From Halomonas lysinitropha (lineage in GTDB: Bacteria; Pseudomonadota; Gammaproteobacteria; Pseudomonadales; Halomonadaceae), in the NCBI RefSeq assembly GCF_902500215.1, contig NZ_CABVOU010000044.1, positions 3,268 through 62,429 of the forward strand: a stretch of DNA of 59,162 bases, in the 5' to 3' direction. Within the stretch, counting starts at the first letter, position 1. Each line of letters starts with the position of its first letter. The notes under the pieces were generated by a model, which ran no database searches, was not told the origin of the DNA, and saw only the letters and a list, made by a program, of their open reading frames with translations. The translations under genes and the position numbers were made by a program. Shown one piece after another: positions 17,477 through 26,290 of the stretch.

Positions 17477-19171
17477 CTAGTCGTCGTGACGCTCTGGCCG
17501 CGCCTCACGCTGCGTGCTCTGCCAGTCAGTCGGCGCGAAGAAAGGCGCCTCGGAAGGTGGGAGCAGTGGCTGGCCGAGGATCATGTCGGCAGCCTTCTCG
17601 GCAATCATGATGGTCGGCGCATTGATGTTGCCGTTGGTGACCGTGGGCATGATCGAGGAGTCCACCACCCGGAGGTTATGGAGGCCGTGCACCCGACATT
17701 GCGGATCAACCACGGACATGCTGTCCGTGCCCATCTTGCAGGTGCCACAGGGGTGATAGGCCGTCTCGGCGCTACCCGCCACCCAGTCGTCGATCTCGGC
17801 ATCGCTCTGCACCGCAGGCCCCGGAGAGAGCTCCTCGCCACGGTAAGCATCGAAAGCCGGCTGGGCGAAGATCTCCCGGGTCAGCCGCAGGGCGTCACGA
17901 TAGGCCTGACGGTCGGCTTCTTCCTGCAGATAGTTGAAGGTCAGTCGCGGAGCGGCTTCCGGGTCGGCGGAGGTGAGCTGGACGCGGCCGCGACTCAGTG
18001 GCTTGTTGGCCCCCAGATGAACCTGGTAGCCGTGCCCATCGGCAGCGCTCGAGCCATCATAAGCGATGGCCCCCGGCAAGAAGTGGTACTGCAGGTCAGG
18101 ATACTTGAGACCGGCCCGACTGCGGATGTAGCCGTTGGATTCGAAGTGGTTGGTGGCCCCCAGCCCCTTCTTGAACAGCAGCCAGCGTGCTCCGATCAGC
18201 GCCTGCCCGACCGGGTTCAACCAGCCGTTGAGGGTGATCTTCTGAGAGCAGCGGTGCTGAACCCAGACCTCCAGGTGGTCCTGAAGGTTCTCGCCGACCC
18301 CGGGCAGGTTGTGCACCACCTCGATGCCGTGCTGGCGAAGCTGATCGGTCGGGCCGATCCCCGAGAGCATCAGCAGCTTGGGAGAGTTGAAGGCACTGGC
18401 GGAGAGAATCACCTCGCGCCGTGCCTTGACGCGCTGCACCCGCCCCTTCTGGCGATACTCCACACCCACCGCCTGCTGCCCTTCCATCAGGATGCGCGTG
18501 GTCAGCGCATGCATCTCCAGGCGCAGGTTGGATCGCGAGAGGGCCGGCTTCAGGTAGGCGTTGGCGGTGGAGCAGCGCACGCCATTCCGCACTGTCATGT
18601 CCATGCGGCAGAAGCCTTCCTGGCGATAGCCGTTGTAGTCATCACTCTCGCCGTAGCCGGCCTGGCGTCCCGCCTCGATGAAGGCGCGGTAGAGCGGGTT
18701 CTGCATGTTGTTGCCGTTGCACACGCCCAGGGGCCCACCGGTACCGCGGTACTCATCCTCGCCGTAGAGGCAGTCCTCGGCACGTCGGAAGTAGGGCAGC
18801 ACCTCGGCATAGCCCCAGCCCTCGGCCCCCTGCTCGACCCATTCCGCATAGTCGCCGGCGCTCCCCCGCACATAGGCCATGCCGTTGATCGACGAAGAGC
18901 CGCCGATCACCTTGCCACGCGCCTGGTGGAGGCTACGCCCCTTGAGCCCTGGCTCCGGTTCGGTATGCAGGCCCCAGTCGAAACGCGGCTTGTTCATCGG
19001 AATCGAGAAGGCCGTCGGCATCTGGATAAACAGGGAGTTGTCCTTGCCGCCGAACTCCAGCACCAACACCTGGTTGTCGCCATCGGCGCTCAGCCGGTTG
19101 GCCAACACCGACCCGGCAGAGCCGGCACCGATAATGACAAAATCGACCTCACTATCGAAGGACGTCGCCAT
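17477..19171 (-). CDS. GMC-family FAD-dependent choline dehydrogenase-like oxidoreductase
   Basis: The 564-residue flavoenzyme has the N-terminal dinucleotide fold (FVIIGAGSAGSVLANRLS), the GMC signature GKVIGGSSSINGMAYVRG and a C-terminal HPCGTCKMG with the catalytic His, followed by SIMPTVTNGNINAPTIMIAEKAAD. Length and motifs match BetA choline dehydrogenases, which make glycine betaine aldehyde from choline, but related alcohol dehydrogenases look similar and no betB or betI is adjacent. The start at 19171 has an AGGAG site; the frame is open further upstream and runs into a betT remnant. Substrate assignment is moderate. Confidence 0.8.
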   Translation of the reverse strand: MATSFDSEVDFVIIGAGSAGSVLANRLSADGDNQVLVLEFGGKDNSLFIQMPTAFSIPMNKPRFDWGLHTEPEPGLKGRSLHQARGKVIGGSSSINGMAYVRGSAGDYAEWVEQGAEGWGYAEVLPYFRRAEDCLYGEDEYRGTGGPLGVCNGNNMQNPLYRAFIEAGRQAGYGESDDYNGYRQEGFCRMDMTVRNGVRCSTANAYLKPALSRSNLRLEMHALTTRILMEGQQAVGVEYRQKGRVQRVKARREVILSASAFNSPKLLMLSGIGPTDQLRQHGIEVVHNLPGVGENLQDHLEVWVQHRCSQKITLNGWLNPVGQALIGARWLLFKKGLGATNHFESNGYIRSRAGLKYPDLQYHFLPGAIAYDGSSAADGHGYQVHLGANKPLSRGRVQLTSADPEAAPRLTFNYLQEEADRQAYRDALRLTREIFAQPAFDAYRGEELSPGPAVQSDAEIDDWVAGSAETAYHPCGTCKMGTDSMSVVDPQCRVHGLHNLRVVDSSIMPTVTNGNINAPTIMIAEKAADMILGQPLLPPSEAPFFAPTDWQSTQREARPERHDD

Positions 19172-19196
19172 GCGTAATCTCCTCTTCCCGTAGCCG

Positions 19197-19228
19197 CCGG
19201 ACGACCCCGCCCTGGCAGGGTCGTCCGG
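19197..19228. terminator. Hairpin between betT remnant and the choline dehydrogenase-like gene
   Basis: CCGGACGACCC and its exact complement flank a 10-base loop. It lies 26-57 bases upstream of the downstream gene's start on the minus strand, in its leader. No T-run is obvious. It may be an old intergenic hairpin of the lost transporter gene or a leader structure. Confidence 0.5.
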
Positions 19229-19437
19229 CATCATGGTATTGCTGCCGGGCATTTCCCGCTGCGAATGCAGGAACTGCAGGTGCTTCTCGTACTGATCCAG
19301 GACATCGCCGATCAGCTACTCGGTACTGTAGCCATAGACGTCATAGTCCTGCCCTCCTTCACGAATGTGCACTTCCATGCGGTAGTAGTGAGAGCCGGCA
19401 TGGGCGTCGCGAATCGAGAAGGCAGGCATCGTGGTGA
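19229..19437 (-). pseudogene. Remnant of a BCCT-family choline/betaine transporter (BetT C-terminal tail)
   Basis: Reading the minus strand from about 19437 gives FTTMPAFSIRDAHAGSHYYR, then MEVHIREGGQDYDVYGYSTE, an in-frame TAG at 19316-19318, then LIGDVLDQYEKHLQFLH. This matches the C-terminal domain of BetT-type transporters, including the conserved HxREGGQDYD and DQYExHLxFLH phrases. The rest of the gene is absent: a TGA lies just upstream at the break. The frame continues into the choline dehydrogenase-like gene. This indicates deletion of a betT once located directly upstream of betA. Confidence 0.75.
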
Positions 19438-19574
19438 AATATCACGGTCCCTGGATTGCCGGCTCCACTCTGACGTTGGCCATGGCAATGATGACAATCG
19501 ATAAAACACTACATTGTTGACTCGATGCTGCAACCATTGGCCATCACCAACAGCGGATCCGGCACCGATCGAAC

Positions 19575-19598
19575 AAAAAAGGCCGCCCGGAGGCAGCC
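19575..19598 (-). terminator. Rho-independent terminator of the fasciclin gene
   Basis: On the minus strand GGCTGCC, TCCG, GGCGGCC is followed by TTTTTT. The hairpin lies about 55 bases after the stop of the fasciclin gene. Stem has one G-U pair. Confidence 0.85.
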
Positions 19599-19651
19599 AA
19601 AAGGGGTAATCACGCAAGGAACAGAAGAATGACCCTCCGAGGAGGCAGGAA

Positions 19652-20158
19652 TCACTCGGGCATCAGCACGCTATCGATGACATGGATGACGCCGTTACTG
19701 GCCTTGATGTCGGCCTGGACCACGGTGGCCTCGTCGATCATCACGCTGCCGTCCATGGTGGTAATGGTGATGTCCTGGCCCTGAACAGTGGTGGCACTGT
19801 CGGCGGCCATGGCGTCCTCGGCCATGATCATGCCGGGCACCACGTGGTAAGTCAGGATCGCTTCCAGCTGATCACGGTTCTCCTCTTCCAGCAGGGATTC
19901 GACAGTGCCTTCCGGAAGCGCGGCGAAGGCCTCATCGGTCGGGGCGAACACGGTGAAGGGGCCTTCTCCCTTGAGGGTCTCGACCAGGCCAGCCGCCTCG
20001 ACCGCAGCCACGAGAGTCTCGAACTGACCCGCCGCCACGGCGGTGTCGACGATATCCTGCTTCATACCATGGTGATCGGCATGCACGGCGCCGGCCAGCA
20101 TCAGGCCGGTGATGCCGGCACCAAGGGTCAAGGGAAGTGTACGAAGTGAAGTACGCAT
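19652..20158 (-). CDS. Secreted fasciclin (FAS1) domain protein
   Basis: The 168-residue protein has a signal peptide (about residues 1-27, ending AGAVHADHH) and a single FAS1 domain with the H1 box [15 protein letters not shown] and the H2 box [14 protein letters not shown], plus the YHV motif (LTYHVVPG). FAS1 domains act in cell adhesion or as periplasmic/extracellular binding modules, and bacterial ones are often stress- or light-induced. It is transcribed alone, with its own terminator and a distinctive dyad in the promoter region. Function is unknown. Confidence 0.92.
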   Translation of the reverse strand: MRTSLRTLPLTLGAGITGLMLAGAVHADHHGMKQDIVDTAVAAGQFETLVAAVEAAGLVETLKGEGPFTVFAPTDEAFAALPEGTVESLLEEENRDQLEAILTYHVVPGMIMAEDAMAADSATTVQGQDITITTMDGSVMIDEATVVQADIKASNGVIHVIDSVLMPE

Positions 20159-20236
20159 ATTAGTTCTCTCCTGTCGGATCGCCGGTATTGACCGGACCGT
20201 CCATGATGGAAACCCGGTCGAGGCTCATTCACCTCG

Positions 20237-20266
20237 ACCTATACAGACAATAGTCATTGTATAGGT
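20237..20266. promoter_or_regulatory. Dyad upstream of the fasciclin gene
   Basis: ACCTATACA and TGTATAGGT form a perfect 9-bp inverted repeat with a 12-base spacer that itself contains GAC and GTC. It lies about 80-110 bases upstream of the fasciclin start. The arrangement is that of an operator for a dimeric activator or repressor; which protein binds cannot be told. Confidence 0.5.
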
Positions 20267-20380
20267 TTTGGACAAGAAATATTCACTCCCGTACAAGAAT
20301 TCTCCTCGGGCTTACGCGAGCCACCCTTCCTGTGGCACAACGGGAGGGACCCAAACCGGACAAGCCAGAGGAGAGCGACC

Positions 20381-20692
20381 ATGTACAAGTTGGCCTTTTT
20401 CGTGCCCAAAGATGATGCCGAGGCGGTCAAGGAAGCCGTCTTCGCCACCGGGGCGGGGCGCATCGGCGACTACGAGGCCTGCTGCTTCCAGACCCCGGGC
20501 ACCGGACAGTTTCGGCCTCTGGAAGGCGCCGACCCGCACATCGGGCGGGTCGGCGACCTGGAGCAGGTCGAGGAGCTGAAGGTGGAGCTGGTCTGCACGG
20601 ACGAGCTGATCCAGACGGCAGTCGCCGCCTTGAAACTCGCCCATCCCTACGAGGAGCCCGCGTATGACGCCTGGCGACTGGAAGACCTGTGA
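20381..20692 (+). CDS. NIF3-related small protein (NGG1-interacting factor 3-like)
   Basis: This 103-residue protein starts MYKLAFFVPKDDAEAVKEAV and contains GRIGDYEACCFQTPGTGQFRP, which is typical of the inserted PII/CutA-like domain of YqfO/NIF3 proteins and of the short stand-alone family of the same name. The end (KLAHPYEEPAYDAW) is also characteristic. It has a good AGGAGAG ribosome site. Biochemical role is unknown; PII/CutA-like folds often bind metals or small ligands. Its last 46 bases overlap the end of the convergent polyol dehydrogenase gene. Confidence 0.88.
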   Translation: MYKLAFFVPKDDAEAVKEAVFATGAGRIGDYEACCFQTPGTGQFRPLEGADPHIGRVGDLEQVEELKVELVCTDELIQTAVAALKLAHPYEEPAYDAWRLEDL

Positions 20693-22164
20693 TCGCCCCA
20701 ATCGATATAGCGCCGGATCGCTGCCCGCGGCCCACCGGCCTCGATGATCCCCAGCCAGGCGGCGAAGGCCATCCGCAGACTATGAAACTCGGCCAGGTCG
20801 TGGAACACCTCCCGGATTCCCAGAAAGGCCCGGGGCGACCTGGCGGCCTCCCGCGCCCCCGCCCTCAGGCGTGACGCCAGCGGGTCATCGAGCGACGGCA
20901 GCCCGGGGGTGTCATCGGCCACGCGGCAATAGTGGCACCACAGCGCCAGCTCGAGGGCCAGGCCCGCCATGGGGAGGCCACGACCGAGGGCGTCGCGCAG
21001 CGCCGGCAGAATGAACTTGGGCTGTCGCGTCGAGCCGTTGGCACACAGCCGCGAGACGGTATCGCCGATCTCGGGGTTGCGGAGACGTTCGACGATCCTC
21101 TTCCGGTACGCGTTGTAGTCCAGCCCTTCTACCGGCCGTAGCACGGGGAGGATCTCGCGGGCCTGGAGCGCATCCAGCCAGTCATGGATATCCGGGTCGC
21201 CCATGGCGGCGTGCACCTGTTGGTAGCCCAGCAGAGCCGCGACATAGGCGATGCTGGCGTGGCCGGCGTTGAGGAGGCGCAGCTTCATCGTCTCATGGCC
21301 CGAGACCTCGTCGACAAACTCGACGCCGACGCGCTCCAGCGGCGGGCGACCGGCGCAGAAGCGATCCTCCACCACCCACTGGCGAAAGGACTCGCACACC
21401 ACCGGGGCGGCATCCTCGATGCCGAAGCGGCGGCTGACCAACTCGCGCTCGCAGGCGGTGGTGCGCGGCGTGATGCAATCCACCATGGCGCTGGGGAAGC
21501 TCACCTCGCGCCGGATCCAGGCGGCAAGATCGCCATCGATATGCTCGGCGAGGCCGACCACGACGCTGCGCGTCACCACGCCGTTACCGGGCAGGTTGTC
21601 GCAGGAGAGCACCGTGAAGGGTCCAAGCCCCCTGGCCCGACGCTCGGCCAGCGCCTTGACCAGCATGCCGAAGAGGGTGCCGGGGCGCCGCGGGTCGGCC
21701 GCGTCGGCCAGGATCCGCGGATGGGCCGCGTCGAACCGGCCGGTGGCGGGATCGATGAAGTAGCCCCCTTCGGTGATGGTCAACGAAACGATGCGCACAC
21801 CGGGGTCGACCAGGGCCTTGACGATGGCCGCAGAGGCCACGGGCACGAAATCGATCATAGCGCCCACCACCCGCGCCGAGCTCCCCTCGGGGTGGAGGTC
21901 GACCACCGTGGAGAGCCAATCCTGGGAGCTCAGGCGTCGGCGCGTCCGCGCATCGGCTGGCATCACGCCGGCGCCGATGACCGCCCAGTCGTGGGCCTCG
22001 CCCTGCGTGAAGAGACGGTCCAGATAGGTCGCCATGTGCGAGCGGTGGAAGTTGCCCAGGCCGATATGCAGAATCCCGGGGCGCAGCCGGCGACGGTCAT
22101 AGGCCGGCACCCCGACATCCTGGCCGAGGGCGGCAAGGGTCTGCTGCGAGAGTGGCAGCGCCAT
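20647..22164 (-). CDS. Mannitol dehydrogenase family oxidoreductase (second polyol dehydrogenase of the locus)
   Basis: The 505-residue protein is a long-chain polyol-specific dehydrogenase, NAD(P)-dependent and zinc-independent. The nucleotide-binding region includes GILHIGLGNFHRSH, and the catalytic motif MKLRLLNAGH keeps the Lys, Asn and His of the family. It probably oxidises a hexitol, arabitol or hexuronate-type substrate; fructuronate and tagaturonate reductases belong to the same superfamily, so direction and substrate are open. ATG 22164 follows AGGAGGAG. It is the last gene of the polyol operon, 105 bases after transaldolase, and overlaps the NIF3-like gene at its 3' end. Confidence 0.85.
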   Translation of the reverse strand: MALPLSQQTLAALGQDVGVPAYDRRRLRPGILHIGLGNFHRSHMATYLDRLFTQGEAHDWAVIGAGVMPADARTRRRLSSQDWLSTVVDLHPEGSSARVVGAMIDFVPVASAAIVKALVDPGVRIVSLTITEGGYFIDPATGRFDAAHPRILADAADPRRPGTLFGMLVKALAERRARGLGPFTVLSCDNLPGNGVVTRSVVVGLAEHIDGDLAAWIRREVSFPSAMVDCITPRTTACERELVSRRFGIEDAAPVVCESFRQWVVEDRFCAGRPPLERVGVEFVDEVSGHETMKLRLLNAGHASIAYVAALLGYQQVHAAMGDPDIHDWLDALQAREILPVLRPVEGLDYNAYRKRIVERLRNPEIGDTVSRLCANGSTRQPKFILPALRDALGRGLPMAGLALELALWCHYCRVADDTPGLPSLDDPLASRLRAGAREAARSPRAFLGIREVFHDLAEFHSLRMAFAAWLGIIEAGGPRAAIRRYIDWGDHRSSSRQASYAGSS

Positions 22165-22269
22165 GGAATCTCCTCCTGGCCTTGCAGCGGGCCTGACAAC
22201 GGCGGTCGCTGACATTTTCCGCGCATCAGGCCGACGGCACACCCATCCTCGACGCTCGCCCTTGCATGA

Positions 22270-23220
22270 TCACCCCAGCCGCTCGGCAAGGCGCGCCTCC
22301 AGGGTGCGCTGGTCCTCGTCGAAGCGGCGGATGCCCTCGGCCAGCTTGTCGTTGGCCATGGCGTCCTGGTTGTGACCCCAGCGGAAGCCCGGTTCGTCGA
22401 GCGGCGCGGGGCGCTCGCCGGCGGCGGGGATCTCGACGGCTCGGGCAACTTCGCCAGTCTCGGCCGCCAGTTCCTCGAGCAGCGCCGGCGAGATGGTCAG
22501 CCGCGGGCAGCCGGCCAGCGCCAGCACCTGGCCGAGGGTACGAAAGCTCGCCCCCATCACCACGGTGTCGTAGCCGCCGCGGCCGACCCGCTCGCAGACG
22601 CCCTGCACGAAACGCACACCCGGGTCCTCCTCCGGGGCATAGTCGCGGCCGCTTTGCTGCTTGTACCAGTCGGTGACCCGACCGACGAAAGGCGAGACCA
22701 GGAAAATGCCCGCGTCAAAGCAGGCCTGGGCCTGGGCATCGCTGAACAGCAGGGTCAGGTTGCACTGGATACCTTCCTTTTCCAGGCGCTCCGCGGCGCG
22801 GATGCCCTCCCAGGTGGAGGCGAGCTTGATCAGCACGCGATCGCGACCCAGGCCGCGCCGGTCGTAGAGATCGATCAGCTCATGGGCCTTGCGGATGCTG
22901 GCCTCCTCGTCGAAGGAGAGCCTTGCGGCCACCTCGGTGGAGACCCGCCCCGGGATATGCTTGGCGATTTCCGCCCCCTTGGCCACGGCGAGGCGATCAA
23001 CGGCGTGCTCGACCCGCGCCTGCCGGTCCTGGCATTCGCCCTGGACGGCGGCAAGCTCTTCGTCGATCAGCGTCTGGTAACCCGGCATGTCGAAGGCCTT
23101 GAGCAGCAGCGAGGGGTTGGTGGTGGCATCGTGGGGCCGGTAGCGCTTGATGGCGTCCAGGTCGCCGGTATCGGCGACCACCAGGGAGTGGGTCTTCAGG
23201 CTGTCGAGTCGGGTCGTCAT
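22270..23220 (-). CDS. tal: Transaldolase
   Basis: The 316-residue enzyme transfers a dihydroxyacetone unit between sugar phosphates of the pentose phosphate pathway. Motifs are [10 protein letters not shown] (N-terminal), the Schiff-base lysine in [24 protein letters not shown] and [12 protein letters not shown]. Length matches TalA/TalB. ATG 23220 follows GAGGAG. Its place behind xylulokinase in the polyol operon suggests it helps channel xylulose 5-phosphate or fructose 6-phosphate into central metabolism. Confidence 0.96.
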   Translation of the reverse strand: MTTRLDSLKTHSLVVADTGDLDAIKRYRPHDATTNPSLLLKAFDMPGYQTLIDEELAAVQGECQDRQARVEHAVDRLAVAKGAEIAKHIPGRVSTEVAARLSFDEEASIRKAHELIDLYDRRGLGRDRVLIKLASTWEGIRAAERLEKEGIQCNLTLLFSDAQAQACFDAGIFLVSPFVGRVTDWYKQQSGRDYAPEEDPGVRFVQGVCERVGRGGYDTVVMGASFRTLGQVLALAGCPRLTISPALLEELAAETGEVARAVEIPAAGERPAPLDEPGFRWGHNQDAMANDKLAEGIRRFDEDQRTLEARLAERLG

Positions 23221-23262
23221 GGGAAACTCCTCTCTTGTTGTGCAATGAAACATGCGATTCGA

Positions 23263-24753
23263 TCAGGGGATGGCGTGACGAGCGGACAGGGCACGGCGGT
23301 AACGGGCGTAGACCTCGCGGTAGGCCGCGACATTGGCCGGGACGGGCTCGGCCCGCGAGGCCTCGTCGAGGTGCACCAGGCGTGCGCAGAGGTCGGAAAG
23401 CTCGCCACCCCCGGACTGGGACCCATGACACCAGGCCGCCTGGAGCGCGGCGCCCAGGGCCGCGGCGTCGGCAATCTCGGGGCAGACCACCCGGCTGCCG
23501 GTGACGTCGGCGACGATCTGCCGCCACACCGGGCTGCGCGAGCCACCGCCGATCAGGCGGATCTCCTGCACCCCCTCGGCCAGGTCGCCGAACTGGTCGA
23601 GACCGTAGCGCAGGCCCAGGGTGGCGCCCTCCACCACCGCCCGGCAGAGGTTGGCCTGGGTCGTGTTGACACTCGTCAGGCCGTCGAGGCTGGCGGTGGC
23701 CTCGGGCAGCATGGGCACCCGCTCGCCGTTGAAGAAGGGCAGCAGGGTGACTCCCTCGGCGCCGATCGGCGCGGCAGCCAGCCGCTCGCCGAAGGTGGCG
23801 AGATCCAGGCCGAAGAGCTCACGCAGGCGCGAGGTCGCCGAGGTCACGTTCATGGTGCAGACCAGCGGCAACCAGCCACCGGTGCTGGAACAGAAGTTGG
23901 CCACCATGGCGCTGTCCGGCACCACCGGCGCCGGGGAATAGGCGCAGATGGTACCCGAGGTGCCGAGGCTCAGGGTTACCAGGCCCGGGCGGATGTTGCC
24001 GGTGCCGATGGCGCCGAGCATATTGTCGCCTCCCCCACTGGAAACCAATACGCCCTCGCCCAGCCCCAGCTCGCGGGCCACCTCGGGACGCAGGGTGCCG
24101 GCCGGTTCATGGGCCTCGATCAGCCGCGGCAGCACCCGCTCGGCGTCGAGCTCCGGGGCGATCTCGGCCAGGACGTCGTGGTGCCAGCGTCGGCTGCGGG
24201 TATCGAAGTAGCCGGTCCCGGAGGCATCGCCGGCCTCGGCCACCCGCTCGCCGGTGAGCCAGAAATTGAGGTAGTCGTGGGGCAGCAGCAGGGTGGCGAT
24301 ACGCGCATAGGCCTCGGGGTGCTTGTCGCGCAGCCAGGCGATCTTGGAGGCGGTGTAGCCGGTCTGCAGCACCAGGCCCAGCTTGTCGAGGCAGCCCGCC
24401 TCGCCACCCAGGCGCTGGATCAGGTCGGCGTTCCAGGGCGCCGTCTCGGTATCGCACCACAGCTTGGCCGGATGTACCGGTTCGCCGCGTCCGTCCAGTG
24501 CCACCAGGCCATGCTGCTGACCGGAGACACCGATGCCGCGGATCGCCCGGGGGTCGATGCCGGCCGTCGCCAGCACCTCGCCAAGCGCGCCGCGTAAAGC
24601 GAGGAGCCACTCGCCGGGATCCTGCTCGCGGCGTCCGCCCTCCCCCTCGTCCAGGCGGTGCGGCCGGCTCGCCTCGCCGAGAATGCGTTCACCCTCGACA
24701 TCGACCACCACCACCTTGGTGCTCTGGGTGCCGCAGTCCACGCCGATGTACAT
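23263..24753 (-). CDS. xylB: Xylulokinase
   Basis: The 496-residue FGGY-family kinase phosphorylates D-xylulose to xylulose 5-phosphate. It begins MYIGVDCGTQSTKVVVVD, has GIGVSGQQHGLV, the sugar-site region KLWCDTET, and the ATP-site GGGSRSPVWRQIVADV. The ATG at 24753 overlaps the stop of the mannitol dehydrogenase gene (TGATG), and the frame is open upstream only as a shadow of that gene. In polyol operons it handles D-xylulose formed from D-arabitol or xylitol oxidation. Confidence 0.95.
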   Translation of the reverse strand: MYIGVDCGTQSTKVVVVDVEGERILGEASRPHRLDEGEGGRREQDPGEWLLALRGALGEVLATAGIDPRAIRGIGVSGQQHGLVALDGRGEPVHPAKLWCDTETAPWNADLIQRLGGEAGCLDKLGLVLQTGYTASKIAWLRDKHPEAYARIATLLLPHDYLNFWLTGERVAEAGDASGTGYFDTRSRRWHHDVLAEIAPELDAERVLPRLIEAHEPAGTLRPEVARELGLGEGVLVSSGGGDNMLGAIGTGNIRPGLVTLSLGTSGTICAYSPAPVVPDSAMVANFCSSTGGWLPLVCTMNVTSATSRLRELFGLDLATFGERLAAAPIGAEGVTLLPFFNGERVPMLPEATASLDGLTSVNTTQANLCRAVVEGATLGLRYGLDQFGDLAEGVQEIRLIGGGSRSPVWRQIVADVTGSRVVCPEIADAAALGAALQAAWCHGSQSGGGELSDLCARLVHLDEASRAEPVPANVAAYREVYARYRRALSARHAIP

Positions 24754-26240
24754 CAGGCCTCTCCTCGTGACGTTGCCAGTGCTTCCAGTGTGGCACGCGC
24801 ACCGCTTTCGTGAAGCGAGGCCAGGGCCCAGAGGTAGGCCTCGCGGAATCGCGGTTCCTCGGCCAGATCGCCGAACAGCTCTCGGTTCTCGATAAAGGCC
24901 GTGGGCCGAGTGTGGTTCTCGGCGGCGAGGGCCATCAGCTCGTCCCGCAGGCGATCCACCACCTCGATGGGCGCGCCCTGCTCGTCGACGCCCTCGGCGT
25001 AGCGCGCCCAACTGGCCACCACCGCGGCACTGCGGTGCATCTCGCCGCCACGGTCGATCTGCTCGCGGATCACCGGCACCAGCCACTTGGGGATGCGGTC
25101 CGAGCTCTCGGCGCAGAGCCGTGCCAGGGTGTCCCTTACCTCGGGGTTGGCAAAGCGCTCGATCAGGGTCCGGCGGTAGTCCTCCAGGTCGATGCCCGGG
25201 ACCGGGTCCAGGGTCGGCGAGCCTTCGCGGCGCATGTAGTCGAGCAGGAAGTCGACGAACAGCGGGTCCCGGCACACCTCGTGGGCGTAGCGGTAGCCGG
25301 CGAGATAGCCGAAATAGGTCAGCGCCTGGTGGCTGGCATTGAGCAGGCGCAGCTTCATCAGCTCGTAGGGCACCACGTCGTCCACCAGCTGCACGCCTAC
25401 GGCCTCCAGGGGCGGCCGGCCGGCGACGAAGTGATCCTCCAGCACCCACTGGGTGAAGGGCTCGCAGACCACCGGCCAGGCGTCCTCGACGTCGAATCGC
25501 TCACGCAACTCGGCGATGTCGGACTCGGCGGTCACCGGGGTGATGCGATCGACCATGGCATTGGGGAAGGCCACCGAGGCCTCGATCCACTCGGCGAGCG
25601 CCGGGTCCCGCGCCCGGGCGTAGGCGGTGAAGGTCTCCTTGGCCACGTCGCCGTTGCCCTGGATATTGTCGCAGGACATCAGGGTGAAGGGGGCGACGCC
25701 GTGCTCGCGGCGACGCGCCAGACCCTCGACGATCAGCCCGAAGGTGGTGTGCGGTGCCTCGGGGTGCGCCAGGTCGTGGCGGATGTCGGGGTTTTGCAGG
25801 TCGAACGCCCCGCTCACCGGATGGAAGTTGTAGCCCCCCTCGGTGACGGTCAGCGAGACGATGCGGATCGCCGGGTCGGCGAGGCGCTCCACCACTGCCG
25901 CCGGGTCGTCGGGGGCGAAGAGGTAGTCGACCATGCTGCCGATGACCCGCGGCTCGCGGCGGCCATCGGGATGCTTGACCACCAGGGTGTAGAGGTAATC
26001 CTGGGCGGCCAGGGCGTCGCGCATGCGGCGATCGCCGGGCATCACGCCGACGCCGACGATGCCCCAGTCCAGGGCCTCGCCGCGATTCATCAGCGCATCG
26101 AGATACATGGCCTGATGGGCGCGATGGAAGCCGCCGACGCCGAAGTGGACGATGCCAGCGGTGATGGCCCGGCGGTCCCGGCCTGGCGTGGGGACCTCGG
26201 CGGGGAGCCTGGCGAGATTGTCGTTGTTGAGTCGGATCAT
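24753..26240 (-). CDS. mtlK: Mannitol 2-dehydrogenase-type polyol dehydrogenase (MtlK-like)
   Basis: The 495-residue protein belongs to the polyol-specific long-chain dehydrogenases that oxidise D-mannitol to D-fructose and often D-arabitol to D-xylulose. It has the N-terminal GIVHFGVGGFHRAHQ motif, SLTVTEGGYN, and the catalytic MKLRLLNASHQA with Lys, Asn and His. Start MIRLNNDNLARLP at 26240 follows GGAGACC. Coupling with xylB by a TGATG overlap supports activity on arabitol or xylulose-forming polyols as well as mannitol. It shares the family with the product of 20647-22164 but the two are clearly divergent. Confidence 0.9.
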   Translation of the reverse strand: MIRLNNDNLARLPAEVPTPGRDRRAITAGIVHFGVGGFHRAHQAMYLDALMNRGEALDWGIVGVGVMPGDRRMRDALAAQDYLYTLVVKHPDGRREPRVIGSMVDYLFAPDDPAAVVERLADPAIRIVSLTVTEGGYNFHPVSGAFDLQNPDIRHDLAHPEAPHTTFGLIVEGLARRREHGVAPFTLMSCDNIQGNGDVAKETFTAYARARDPALAEWIEASVAFPNAMVDRITPVTAESDIAELRERFDVEDAWPVVCEPFTQWVLEDHFVAGRPPLEAVGVQLVDDVVPYELMKLRLLNASHQALTYFGYLAGYRYAHEVCRDPLFVDFLLDYMRREGSPTLDPVPGIDLEDYRRTLIERFANPEVRDTLARLCAESSDRIPKWLVPVIREQIDRGGEMHRSAAVVASWARYAEGVDEQGAPIEVVDRLRDELMALAAENHTRPTAFIENRELFGDLAEEPRFREAYLWALASLHESGARATLEALATSRGEA

Positions 26241-26290
26241 GCGGGGTCTCCTGCCGAGTCGTGCTCGGCGCAACCGACCACGGCACGGCG

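Noticed and set aside
19312..19617. A 101-codon minus frame upstream of the choline dehydrogenase-like gene
   Set aside because: It runs in a different frame over the betT remnant and the fasciclin terminator, with no coding character.
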